DNA of 42,882 nt. Origin: a virus. The notes below the pieces were generated by a model that worked only from the letters and a program-made list of their open reading frames with translations, did not search any database and had not been told where the DNA came from. Positions 24,280 through 31,880 of the stretch are shown here, piece by piece. Where the stretch lies: positions 1 through 42,882 of the IMG/VR virus record IMGVR_UViG_3300045950_000316; one strand, 5' to 3'. Numbering within the stretch: the first letter of the stretch is position 1; the number at the start of each line of letters is the position of its first letter. The position numbers and the translations under genes were made by a program.

Positions 24280-26648
24280 TGGCTATTCAGGCGATTTACG
24301 TTAATTCCAACTCATTCCTGGTCTCAGGAGACCATGAGGGGGACTACCGAGCCGGGAGAAAGCTTTTGCTCCTTCAAGGCACGGGAGGACAGGCCATCGT
24401 GAAGGTCGTGAGCGCCCTTGCCGGCGGAGGAAACACGACCGTCACCGTAGCCCCCTCTTCTGTTTTGCCTACGCTCGCGACCGTGAAGCTCGGTCCCACA
24501 TACAATGAAAATGAGGGCATCCACAATCATACCGGCGATAATCAGGCAGGTCTGATTGACGCGGCCACTATGACCACTGAGTTGGTGGACGCTTTGAAGA
24601 CCATTCCTGTGCCGTCAGCCGGAGACCTGTTTAAATTCCTGAGAGTGAGAACCGGAGAAGACGGCTTTGATCTGGTGGACCTGATCGGAACAGCCAATCA
24701 GCTTATTGGAGCCAATGCCGACGCATCGAATCTAGAGACCAAAAGTATTGTGGGAGTCGTGAACCGCACCACAGTCAATCATTCTCAGAATCAGATTCAG
24801 ATTACGACTCCCCAGGATACTCATAGCGGAGCGACTCCTGCCTTTGCAGGGCTCACCTTGTCAGGGCTTACCGGAGTGCTGGTCGGTCACGGAGGGAATC
24901 CGGTTGACGACGTAGCGCCTACGGCGGCCAAACAATTTCTCAGACAGAACGTAGGGAACACCGCTCTTGAGTTCGCCGACTCGATGGAAGAGGACCAGAT
25001 CGACTTTGATTCGGCCAATGGTCACGCTCACACGGGAACTGACTCCAAAGCCGTTGATCATGCGAATCTGCTCAACAAGGGGACAAACACTCACACTGAT
25101 ATAGACTCCCATATCTCAGCGGCCAACCCTCACTCGGGTCACGCTCTGGCGTCAGATCTGGCCGCTCACGTCAATGCCGCAGCCCCTCACAGCGGACACG
25201 CTCTTGATTCCGACCTGGACGCTCACACGGGAAACACCAGCAACCCTCATTCCGTGACCGCTTCTCAGGTCGGCAAAGACACCGCCCAATGGAACGCGGA
25301 GAAATTGCAGAGTAAACCCATTGCGTCAACCGCTCCCACAAACGGGCAGGTCCTGACGTACAACGATTCGACTCAGCAGTACGAGCCCGCGACTCCGCCA
25401 GGGGCTTCCGGCGGTGAAGCCAACACCATGAGCATGCTGGATAACGGGGGTAGTCCGGCAGGAGTGAGCCTGTACGATTCAAAGTCCGGTGTGGATCTGA
25501 GAATCAAAGGGCTGGACGGATCTCAGTTCGAGGCGAGCGGTAGCCATGAGGTGAAGATCAAGGCGTCTGTCTTGGGAGGCGGGGGAGGTCCCGGTCCTGA
25601 TTACACGCCACCGGACATGATTTACAAGGACGCTGATGAGGTTTATCTACCAATAGGTAGATATTTCAAGGGAGGATACCGACACAGAGGGCAATACAAG
25701 GACCTCACGAATCTCGGAACGTATTGGGATATTTCATCACTGACGGCAGTGGACATCGATGGTTCGTACGTCGCTTCGACGACTTCGGGTATTCTTGGAG
25801 GAAAAGTCAATTCGTCCTGGTATTCCGTGTTCTTGATGAATGCAGGGACGTCAGGATGTTTGTTACTATTACCATTCATCCGAGTCAAAGCGATTTCGTA
25901 CGGCAATCCTTCCACAACCATCAATCCGGGGGACCATGCGACAGGGGCATCAAACGAAAACGGCTTTCTGACAACAGATGACGCATGGGACGCCTATCGC
26001 CTCGTGAACCTGACCTACAACGCATATGACGGCGAGGTCTTCACGATTGCGGACTGCGTCTCAGGAACACCGGACCAATTAGTGATCACCGGCGATATTA
26101 CTTCCCAAGTCGCCGTAGGCGGATGGTTGCAACTGGTCCCTCCAAGCGGGACGGCATGTGTGTATCTCGGATTTGTGAAATTCAATAGCGCTGGAGATAT
26201 GCACTTCTTTGTGAAAAACGGTTGGGATTATCGATATGCGACGAGTCCGAAAATAGATGGGAACAAGAGCGCAACAACACTCGGTAATACTGATGTGAGC
26301 CTGGGTGTTCCGCCCGTAGCCAGGGTCGTGAAATTTAAAGTTCATGCGGGTGAGGACAACACAAATTCCACGAGTGGCCATACCGTTCAACTGTTCGATG
26401 GGACGAGTGGAGGAACATTCAATGGACAGACATCCGGAGGTGACGATTCCAGCACGGCGACCGACCTACCCCAATGGGCGGTTCGGTTCAATCCGGAGGG
26501 AAGCGCCACATATCGGGACTGGTGGACGTCCGGTGAATTTGTTATGAGCGTAGTAGGAACTATCAGGAACATCTTTTCCCGACACACCTCCGGGACTCTC
26601 AATCCTCCGGAATACGGATATTTCCGTTTTACAGGCTGCAAAGAATAA
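24279..26648 (+). CDS. tail fibre protein with His-rich repeats
   Basis: The product has 789 residues from ATG 24279, preceded by GGAGGTC. The longer open frame upstream overlaps the previous gene in a different frame and is not supported. Domains: an N-terminal attachment module shared with the 22893 protein (1-about 125); a linker; His-rich repeats (about 245-330: GHAHTGTDS, DIDSHISAANPHSGHAL, NPHSVTASQVG), a pattern of slender trimeric fibres that hold metal ions; an NGQVLTYNDSTQQYE element; a Gly/Pro-rich hinge; and a large beta-rich C-terminal domain (about 450-789) likely to bind the receptor. No chaperone or auto-cleavage domain was recognised. Confidence 0.8.
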   Translation: MAIQAIYVNSNSFLVSGDHEGDYRAGRKLLLLQGTGGQAIVKVVSALAGGGNTTVTVAPSSVLPTLATVKLGPTYNENEGIHNHTGDNQAGLIDAATMTTELVDALKTIPVPSAGDLFKFLRVRTGEDGFDLVDLIGTANQLIGANADASNLETKSIVGVVNRTTVNHSQNQIQITTPQDTHSGATPAFAGLTLSGLTGVLVGHGGNPVDDVAPTAAKQFLRQNVGNTALEFADSMEEDQIDFDSANGHAHTGTDSKAVDHANLLNKGTNTHTDIDSHISAANPHSGHALASDLAAHVNAAAPHSGHALDSDLDAHTGNTSNPHSVTASQVGKDTAQWNAEKLQSKPIASTAPTNGQVLTYNDSTQQYEPATPPGASGGEANTMSMLDNGGSPAGVSLYDSKSGVDLRIKGLDGSQFEASGSHEVKIKASVLGGGGGPGPDYTPPDMIYKDADEVYLPIGRYFKGGYRHRGQYKDLTNLGTYWDISSLTAVDIDGSYVASTTSGILGGKVNSSWYSVFLMNAGTSGCLLLLPFIRVKAISYGNPSTTINPGDHATGASNENGFLTTDDAWDAYRLVNLTYNAYDGEVFTIADCVSGTPDQLVITGDITSQVAVGGWLQLVPPSGTACVYLGFVKFNSAGDMHFFVKNGWDYRYATSPKIDGNKSATTLGNTDVSLGVPPVARVVKFKVHAGEDNTNSTSGHTVQLFDGTSGGTFNGQTSGGDDSSTATDLPQWAVRFNPEGSATYRDWWTSGEFVMSVVGTIRNIFSRHTSGTLNPPEYGYFRFTGCKE
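25030..25250 (+). repeat. His-rich repeat block within the fibre gene
   Basis: Within the fibre gene the coding sequence repeats a unit that reads NPHSGHALxSDLxAH or a close variant two to three times, with flanking HAHTGT and HTDIDSH elements. At DNA level CCTCAC followed by GG(T/A)CACGCTCT recurs near 25128-25146 and 25184-25203. Such repeats can shorten or lengthen by recombination and so change fibre length. Confidence 0.5.
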
Positions 26649-26664
26649 TCCTCCCAAGCGCCAA

Positions 26665-26690
26665 CGCCACTGTCAGGCGGCCTCATTTTT
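26665..26690 (+). terminator. weak possible terminator after the fibre gene
   Basis: CGCC (26665-26668) pairs with GGCG (26676-26679) and TTTTT follows at 26686-26690, 6 bases after the stem. The stem is short, so this is only a weak candidate. It lies in the 88-base gap between the fibre gene and the next small gene. Confidence 0.25.
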
Positions 26691-26736
26691 CCAAGAAGAC
26701 ACTAACTAATTAGACCCTCCAGGGAGTAATTCCGCC

Positions 26737-27126
26737 ATGCCGACATACAAGAACAACGGCTCGAAAATCGCGTGGATCGGTTCGGTAACCGTACGACCTG
26801 ACGAAACAAGAGAAACCGCTGTGTACGCAGATCCCGGACACACGGACCTGGAACTCGTCAGTCATAGCCCACGATCAAACTATCCCGTCAAACTCTTCGG
26901 AGACGTCCTTCCCTCCGGGGCCATTTCAGATCTCGCTCGGTACGGCGTGCTCCAGATCTACAACAAGACCGGAGAGGACATTACCGTCACGTGGAACAAT
27001 GATACCACGGATCAACAGGTCTTCCCGAACGGATGGTGGGGAGAAATAGACCTGAACGGCGATTATGACTCGATCGCAGTGACGGGTAATGGATCGGGCA
27101 ATGTGTACCTGTGGGCCTACCGATAA
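26737..27126 (+). CDS. small beta-rich virion hypothetical protein
   Basis: The product has 129 residues; GGGAG lies about 12 bases before the ATG, a slightly long spacing. It appears to be two small beta domains: one around VTVRPDETRETAVYADP and one around LQIYNKTGEDITVTWNNDTT, both typical of fibre-accessory or decoration proteins. A Trp-rich turn (NGWWGEIDL) sits near residue 100. It has no signal peptide. It lies between the main fibre and two more adhesin-like genes. Confidence 0.6.
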   Translation: MPTYKNNGSKIAWIGSVTVRPDETRETAVYADPGHTDLELVSHSPRSNYPVKLFGDVLPSGAISDLARYGVLQIYNKTGEDITVTWNNDTTDQQVFPNGWWGEIDLNGDYDSIAVTGNGSGNVYLWAYR

Positions 27127-27170
27127 GCCCTTCCTTTCAAATTGACACTTCTCGATAAGGATGCTTGATA

Positions 27171-27950
27171 ATGGGACGATTCAGAACACTCGCTCCGTCC
27201 GGCTCAGGGACTTCTTCCATCACTTCCGATCTGCAGGCCGGTCTTGACGCCGCTTCTCCCGGAATAACCGCAGAAAATCCACCGCTGACTCTCGGAAACC
27301 TTATTATTGTCGCGGATAACACGGAGCGTCCAGATCCGGGGATTCCCGGCAGGCTCTGCTACTCATTCGCGGAACGCATTCTCTATTACGATACGGGCTC
27401 CGTTTGGTTTGGTGGAATATCTCCATTCGGAGTGTATTTTTCAGTGGCTTCGTTGGAGGCAAATGCCGACCCGCTTGAGACGACACTTGCTTTCTGCGCT
27501 GAGACTCAAACGCTCTATCTGTTTTTGGAGGCGAGCCCCCTGACGGTGGACCACCTTGCGGTCCTTTCCGTGAACGGTTATCAGGATTCCAGGTGGTTTG
27601 CGGCGTTCGGAGCGTACGGGCAGCATTGCTTCATCGGGGATTCAGAGGATATTCCCTTCTCTGGTAATATCCCGGGCCGAATCCTACTTGATCCTGTCGC
27701 TTCTCGATTTGCCATCAGTGATGGGTTGGGGAATTGGGTAGGGCCTTTTGCGCCGGAGATCGATATGTCGGATCTGCTCTTAATGCTCCAACCCTTCGTA
27801 TTCAACGCCACAACCGAGCCATCCTCTCCGGAGCCGGATAAAGCAAGTCTCTATGTCACCGCCTCTGGAGAATCCCCGAACCGGCAGGTCGCTTTGAAAT
27901 GCAAATTCGAGGATGGGACCGAAGTGACCCTTGCAAGTGTGTTGGTATAA
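27171..27950 (+). CDS. fibre-associated protein with short beta motifs
   Basis: The product has 259 residues from ATG 27171; a TTG at 27165 is nearer to the AAGG at 27157 spacing-wise, so the first two residues are uncertain. Recurrent motifs IPGRLCYSFAERILYYDTGS and IPGRILLDPVASRFAISDG, each followed by a W, resemble short beta-hairpin units of phage tail fibres. The C-terminus repeats the theme (DKASLYVTASGE). The next gene carries a similar unit. A receptor-facing accessory is the best guess. Confidence 0.6.
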   Translation: MGRFRTLAPSGSGTSSITSDLQAGLDAASPGITAENPPLTLGNLIIVADNTERPDPGIPGRLCYSFAERILYYDTGSVWFGGISPFGVYFSVASLEANADPLETTLAFCAETQTLYLFLEASPLTVDHLAVLSVNGYQDSRWFAAFGAYGQHCFIGDSEDIPFSGNIPGRILLDPVASRFAISDGLGNWVGPFAPEIDMSDLLLMLQPFVFNATTEPSSPEPDKASLYVTASGESPNRQVALKCKFEDGTEVTLASVLV

Positions 27951-27961
27951 GGAGAACCGAG

Positions 27962-28756
27962 ATGGCCGTTACCTACTACGGTGGAAACAACCTCACATGC
28001 CTGAGTTCCGACACGAAACCTCTGAATATCCCTGATGGAGCCCGACTCATCGAAATTGACACAGCCTTGGAATTCGTGAAACAGAGCGGAGCTTGGGCAC
28101 AGGTGGCAGGAGGATCAGGTGGCGTTACTATCGATGTAATGGCGAATCGCCCGGCAGCGAGTGCGAGTCAGGGTAAATACTACTATGTCACTGACACGAA
28201 CCCGAAGCAAATGTTCTTCTCGGACGGAACTGACTGGGTTCCGGTAACGACGAATCCATTGATGCAGTTCTGGGATGGAAGCACGAACACGAGCACGATT
28301 CCCTGTACGGGAAATATCAGCGCTAACGGAACGCCTCCGAATCCGAATACTGCCGCATGGTGGGTGAATTCCGCATATAACGCCAATGCTTATCAATTCT
28401 TCGATGGGACCCCATCATGGGTATCGCCGGGAGCGCCGGGAAATGTGGGATACTACTTTGGAACGTCCGCAACCAAGAAGGTAAACAAATACCGCATGTA
28501 TGTGGGAGCCCAATATCCCATATCTTGGACGGTAGACTACCCGGCCCAAGGGGTCACAAATCCGGATGTAGCCAATAACGCTCATTGGACGCCGGTACAT
28601 CAAATAGCGCAGTATTCTCAGTCCGAAGGGTGGTCCAATTGGTTCACGTTTGTGACGTACGGCGGGTGCTCAGCAGTCAGGATACGATTCATTACCGCAA
28701 TATCAGGCGGACCGTCTCTCCAACAGATCCAGTTTGTCGAGGACACCAGGTCGTAG
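27962..28756 (+). CDS. adhesin-like protein with F5/8 type C-like (discoidin) domain
   Basis: The product has 264 residues from ATG 27962, with AAGGAG ahead; the upstream frame from 27899 overlaps the previous gene. The N-terminal part carries the same hairpin unit as the preceding gene (KYYYVTDTNPKQMFFSDGTDW). From about residue 125 the order YQFFDGTPSWVS, VGYYFGTSATKKVNKYRMYV, SEGWSNWFTF, CSAVRIRFI and a final QIQF strand fits a galactose-binding-like beta-sandwich of the F5/8 type C family. Such domains bind sugars or lipids, so host-surface binding is likely. Confidence 0.65.
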   Translation: MAVTYYGGNNLTCLSSDTKPLNIPDGARLIEIDTALEFVKQSGAWAQVAGGSGGVTIDVMANRPAASASQGKYYYVTDTNPKQMFFSDGTDWVPVTTNPLMQFWDGSTNTSTIPCTGNISANGTPPNPNTAAWWVNSAYNANAYQFFDGTPSWVSPGAPGNVGYYFGTSATKKVNKYRMYVGAQYPISWTVDYPAQGVTNPDVANNAHWTPVHQIAQYSQSEGWSNWFTFVTYGGCSAVRIRFITAISGGPSLQQIQFVEDTRS

Positions 28757-28766
28757 GTCATCAAGC

Positions 28767-29288
28767 ATGCAATGGTTCCCGGATATTACTACCCTACTGA
28801 AGGATACCGGCCTGGCGGTCGCGCTCAGCCTGGTCTTCGGATACATCATCATCAGACTCCTGGGAGTCAAAATCACTTCCCTGCTAAGGAGTCACGACTC
28901 GGCGGTATCCAAGATCAGCGCATTGGAAGAATCCATCCACGATCCAAAGGATGGGACCGGTAAGAAGGTCTTGACCCGCGCTGAGATCGTGACGGGTCTG
29001 GAACAGCTTTGCGTCAAGATGAACGGCATTTCCGGAGACATGAAGAAACGCTGTGATGTAGCCGAATGCCCGAGCCTCTCAAAGATTGTGGAATCCTTGA
29101 GTGACGTCATTGAATACAACCGCGCTGTGGAACAGAAACTGGCCGCGTTCCTTACCCAATCGGAAGTGTCCCGGGCTGAGACAAAGGCCCTCATCGAATC
29201 AATCGCGGAAGGCACGAAAGAAAACTCCTATGCGTTGCTGGGACTTGTTAAATCCATTCTTGCCCGGGAAATTGAAAGCAGAGATTGA
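28767..29288 (+). CDS. membrane-anchored coiled-coil protein, holin-like candidate
   Basis: The product has 173 residues from ATG 28767. One transmembrane helix (TGLAVALSLVFGYIIIRLLG, about 14-33) follows a short exposed N-terminus. The rest is a long, mostly helical, charged domain with a Cys pair (KKRCDVAECPSLS). It could be a type of holin or a membrane protein that changes the infected host. Distance from the lysis genes (about 4.5 kb) makes the holin role less sure. The SD is weak. Confidence 0.6.
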   Translation: MQWFPDITTLLKDTGLAVALSLVFGYIIIRLLGVKITSLLRSHDSAVSKISALEESIHDPKDGTGKKVLTRAEIVTGLEQLCVKMNGISGDMKKRCDVAECPSLSKIVESLSDVIEYNRAVEQKLAAFLTQSEVSRAETKALIESIAEGTKENSYALLGLVKSILAREIESRD

Positions 29289-29409
29289 ACAGGAGCATCA
29301 GGAACTCACGAGAAATCTGATGTCTCCCGGTGAGAATGAAACGCGAGCGGAAATACGGGCGCTTCTGCCCCTCATCCTGAAGTACACCGAACTGCTGAAA
29401 TCAGCCTGA
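29272..29409 (+). CDS. small coupled ORF, 45 residues
   Basis: In another frame, overlapping the end of the previous gene by 17 bases, TTG 29272 opens a 45-codon frame reading LKAEIEQEHQEL..., a fully helical, protein-like sequence that ends LLPLILKYTELLKSA. ATG 29320 would give a shorter 29-residue form. No strong SD is visible, so it would depend on coupling. Composition beyond 29288 looks coding, unlike the frame's upstream part. Confidence 0.4.
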   Translation: MKAEIEQEHQELTRNLMSPGENETRAEIRALLPLILKYTELLKSA

Positions 29410-29463
29410 TTCCCGCCTTCCACCCTATACGAGCATCAACGCAGCCGAAACTCGGAACTGCGG

Positions 29464-30762
29464 ATGTGGAGTCCTGTCTTGAGAATCGCTATCCTCACCA
29501 ACTTCAAAGAATTCCATCCGGGCTTTTCTCTCACCGGCATAGTCAGAGATCAGATCACGACGCTTCAGCGCTATGGCCATGATGTGACGCTGTTCGTGGC
29601 GGAAGAATACTCAGAGACGAACTGGCCCGCTGACCTCCATTGCCGTATCGAGAGAGCGATCCCGCGACCGGTCCACACAAAGCCGAAAGACATTCCCACG
29701 TCCATGAAAGAGCTCGCCAAGGACCACAAACGAGTCTCCAAGTCCTTTGCCAAAATCCTTGAAAAGAAACTCCAGGAGTTTGAGATCGTCATCACTCACG
29801 ACTTCATGCTCCCCAATTGGCACTGGCTCCCTTATGCGGTAGGTCTTCGCATGGCGAGCGAGTCCACGAGACATCTGCGCTTCCTGCACTGGATACACTC
29901 CGTTCCCTGGATGGGCGGCAAGTGGTGGAGCATTCGTCACTTGGGACGCAACCACAGAATCATATACCCGAACGAAACTGATCGGCTCAGGGTAGCGGGC
30001 ATATATGGAGGAAAGCCTGACTCAGTGCGGGTAATCCCTCATATAAAGGACTTGAGAACCTTTTGCGATTTCCATCCTGATACCTGTGAGTTCATTGACC
30101 GGTATCCCGGAGTCATGAACGCCTCCATCGTGCAAGTGTATCCCGCGAGCAGTGATCGTTTGACCGCGAAGAGACTCAAAGAGCTCATCTGGATCTTCAA
30201 GGAGTTCAAGCAGCGGAGTTTTTCCGTATGCCTCGTTGTCGCAAACCAAATGGTCAATCCCACTCGGCAGAGAGAAGACATCGAGCATTACCGGAACGTC
30301 GCTCGGAGAAACGGCCTCAGTGAGCAAGAAGTTATTTTCACCAGTGAATTCAAAGTCCCAACGTATGAGTCGGGTCTACCCAAACGGATTCTCAGGGAAC
30401 TTATGCAATGCATGAACCTGTTCGTCTTCCCTTCCCGCGAGGAGTCCTTCGGCCTTGTTCTTCCCGAAGCGTCACTCTCGTCAGGATGCCTCACCATCTG
30501 TAACGGCTCACTGGATATGCTCAGGGAGATTGCAGGCCTCAACGGTCTGTTCTTTGAGTTCGGGAGCTATTCCAGAAAGTTCAAACCAGGCAATGAGAGG
30601 GAGTGCTACCAGGCGATGGCGTCGGTGATTCTCGCGAGAATGAAGGAAGACGACGGGCTCCAGGCAAGGACTCACTTTCGACGGAAACTCAACGGGGATT
30701 ACCTGTACACCCATTACTATCAGCCGATTCTGGAAGAAGCCCGTCAATCATGGACCATATAG
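29464..30762 (+). CDS. glycosyltransferase, family 4-like (GT-B fold)
   Basis: The product has 432 residues from ATG 29464. TTG 29479 has a better SD (GGAG, 8-base spacing) and would begin MRIAILTNF, so the true start may be there. The N-terminal Rossmann half opens RIAILTNFKEFHPGFSLTG, the glycan-acceptor side. The C-terminal half carries SREESFGLVLPEA: Glu327-x7-Glu335, the GT4 nucleotide-sugar binding signature, followed by LSSGCLTICN. Enzymes of this family transfer a sugar from NDP-sugar to an acceptor, retaining the anomeric configuration. It is the first gene of a four-gene glycosylation cassette; the target may be virion protein, DNA or the host envelope. Confidence 0.85.
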   Translation: MWSPVLRIAILTNFKEFHPGFSLTGIVRDQITTLQRYGHDVTLFVAEEYSETNWPADLHCRIERAIPRPVHTKPKDIPTSMKELAKDHKRVSKSFAKILEKKLQEFEIVITHDFMLPNWHWLPYAVGLRMASESTRHLRFLHWIHSVPWMGGKWWSIRHLGRNHRIIYPNETDRLRVAGIYGGKPDSVRVIPHIKDLRTFCDFHPDTCEFIDRYPGVMNASIVQVYPASSDRLTAKRLKELIWIFKEFKQRSFSVCLVVANQMVNPTRQREDIEHYRNVARRNGLSEQEVIFTSEFKVPTYESGLPKRILRELMQCMNLFVFPSREESFGLVLPEASLSSGCLTICNGSLDMLREIAGLNGLFFEFGSYSRKFKPGNERECYQAMASVILARMKEDDGLQARTHFRRKLNGDYLYTHYYQPILEEARQSWTI

Positions 30763-31163
30763 CGTTTCAGCAATACCAAGCCCTTTTCGAGAGCAGGGTC
30801 ATCGCTCAAGGCGTTGAGAAGGGCCTTCTCGGCCAAATTGAGCGTGTATCCACTAAACCTAGGGCCCTGGCCCGAGGAAGCTTCGGCAAGGTAATCGGGA
30901 CCGTTCTCGACGCGAGAGGAGCGCTCTGCCTGGACTACTACGGGCTCCACAAGCTCTCCAGAGGGTTGATGGAGCTCATCGGTCACATCAGGCTTGAGGA
31001 AAAGGGAACTCAGATCAGATACATCGAATGTCCGGTCGTTCACTTATCATCAGTCAGATTCGAGGACATTTCCCGACTCGCTCCTGACCTCATGGAAGGC
31101 TTCCCTCACTTCAAGAAGCGTGTTCTCGATTTACGAGGATTCAACCATTCCTACCGGCCGTAG
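30750..31163 (+). CDS. hypothetical protein in glycosylation cassette
   Basis: The product has 137 residues from ATG 30750, overlapping the GT4 gene by 13 bases. It begins with a helix (DHIAFQQYQALFESRVIAQG). A basic middle (STKPRALARGSFGKVIG) leads to a mixed region with KGTQIRYIECPVVHLSS. No family is recognised. Its place between two glycosyltransferases suggests a pathway role, but no enzyme motif was found. Confidence 0.6.
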   Translation: MDHIAFQQYQALFESRVIAQGVEKGLLGQIERVSTKPRALARGSFGKVIGTVLDARGALCLDYYGLHKLSRGLMELIGHIRLEEKGTQIRYIECPVVHLSSVRFEDISRLAPDLMEGFPHFKKRVLDLRGFNHSYRP

Positions 31164-31175
31164 GCGACAAACAAG

Positions 31176-31880
31176 ATGAGTAAAGACACTCCAATCATCA
31201 TCAACAATCGGGATCGAGTCACGTCGCTATGCCGGCTGATTTCCTGGCTTCTGGAGGCCGGTCATACCAATATCACGGTTCTCGACAATGACAGTTCCTA
31301 TCCACCATTGCTGGAGTACTATGAAACCCTCGACGGCCTCGTCACCGTCGCGCCTCTCGCGAAGAATCTCGGTTCCAAAGCAGTCTGGGTATGGAGTGAG
31401 TCAACGAAGTGTGTCAAGTCGCCCTTCGTGTACACGGACAGCGATATCGTTCCTACTGAGGAATGTCCCAAGGACCTTATCGACTTCCTGATCCGAGTCA
31501 GCGAGAGGTTCGGCAGCCCCAACAAGGTGGGAGTGGGACTGAAAATCGACGATCTCCCCGACTGCTATGCGAAGAAGGACTGGGTTTGCCAATGGGAGAG
31601 TCAGTACTGGGACAAGAAAGTGGGAGAGATGGACGGAGTCCCGATTTACAGCGCCTTTGTGGACACTACCTTTGCTCTGTATCCGGAATTCAAGCTGTTT
31701 TCCTTGCATGGCATACGAACAGGTCCTCCGTACACCGCTCGTCATGTCCCCTGGTACGTCGATAGCGCGAATCCGTCTGAAGAAGATCTCTACTATGAGC
31801 GACACGCGAGCCGGAGTTTTCATAATTGGGGGATCAATGAATGCCACTCAAAGGCGGTCCGGAACAAATGCGAGCGCTAA
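31176..31880 (+). CDS. GT-A-fold glycosyltransferase-like protein
   Basis: The product has 234 residues. The opening PIIINNRDRVTSLCRLISWL resembles the N-terminal strand and helix of family-2-like GT-A enzymes, and YTDSDIVP (Asp88-x-Asp90) is the DxD motif that binds the metal and NDP-sugar. The C-terminal half lacks the full acceptor domain of GT2, and 234 residues is short. The RBS is weak. The end overlaps the next gene by 40 bases (or 13, if that gene starts at 31868). Confidence 0.75.
   Translation: MSKDTPIIINNRDRVTSLCRLISWLLEAGHTNITVLDNDSSYPPLLEYYETLDGLVTVAPLAKNLGSKAVWVWSESTKCVKSPFVYTDSDIVPTEECPKDLIDFLIRVSERFGSPNKVGVGLKIDDLPDCYAKKDWVCQWESQYWDKKVGEMDGVPIYSAFVDTTFALYPEFKLFSLHGIRTGPPYTARHVPWYVDSANPSEEDLYYERHASRSFHNWGINECHSKAVRNKCER

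Noticed and set aside
27142-27172. TTGACA ... GATAAT as a promoter before the 27171 gene
   Set aside because: The spacer is 19 bases and a start there would leave almost no leader before the ATG; the gene sits inside a continuous operon.
23400-28756. Diversity-generating retroelement acting on the fibre genes
   Set aside because: No reverse transcriptase frame and no template/variable repeat pair was seen in the window.
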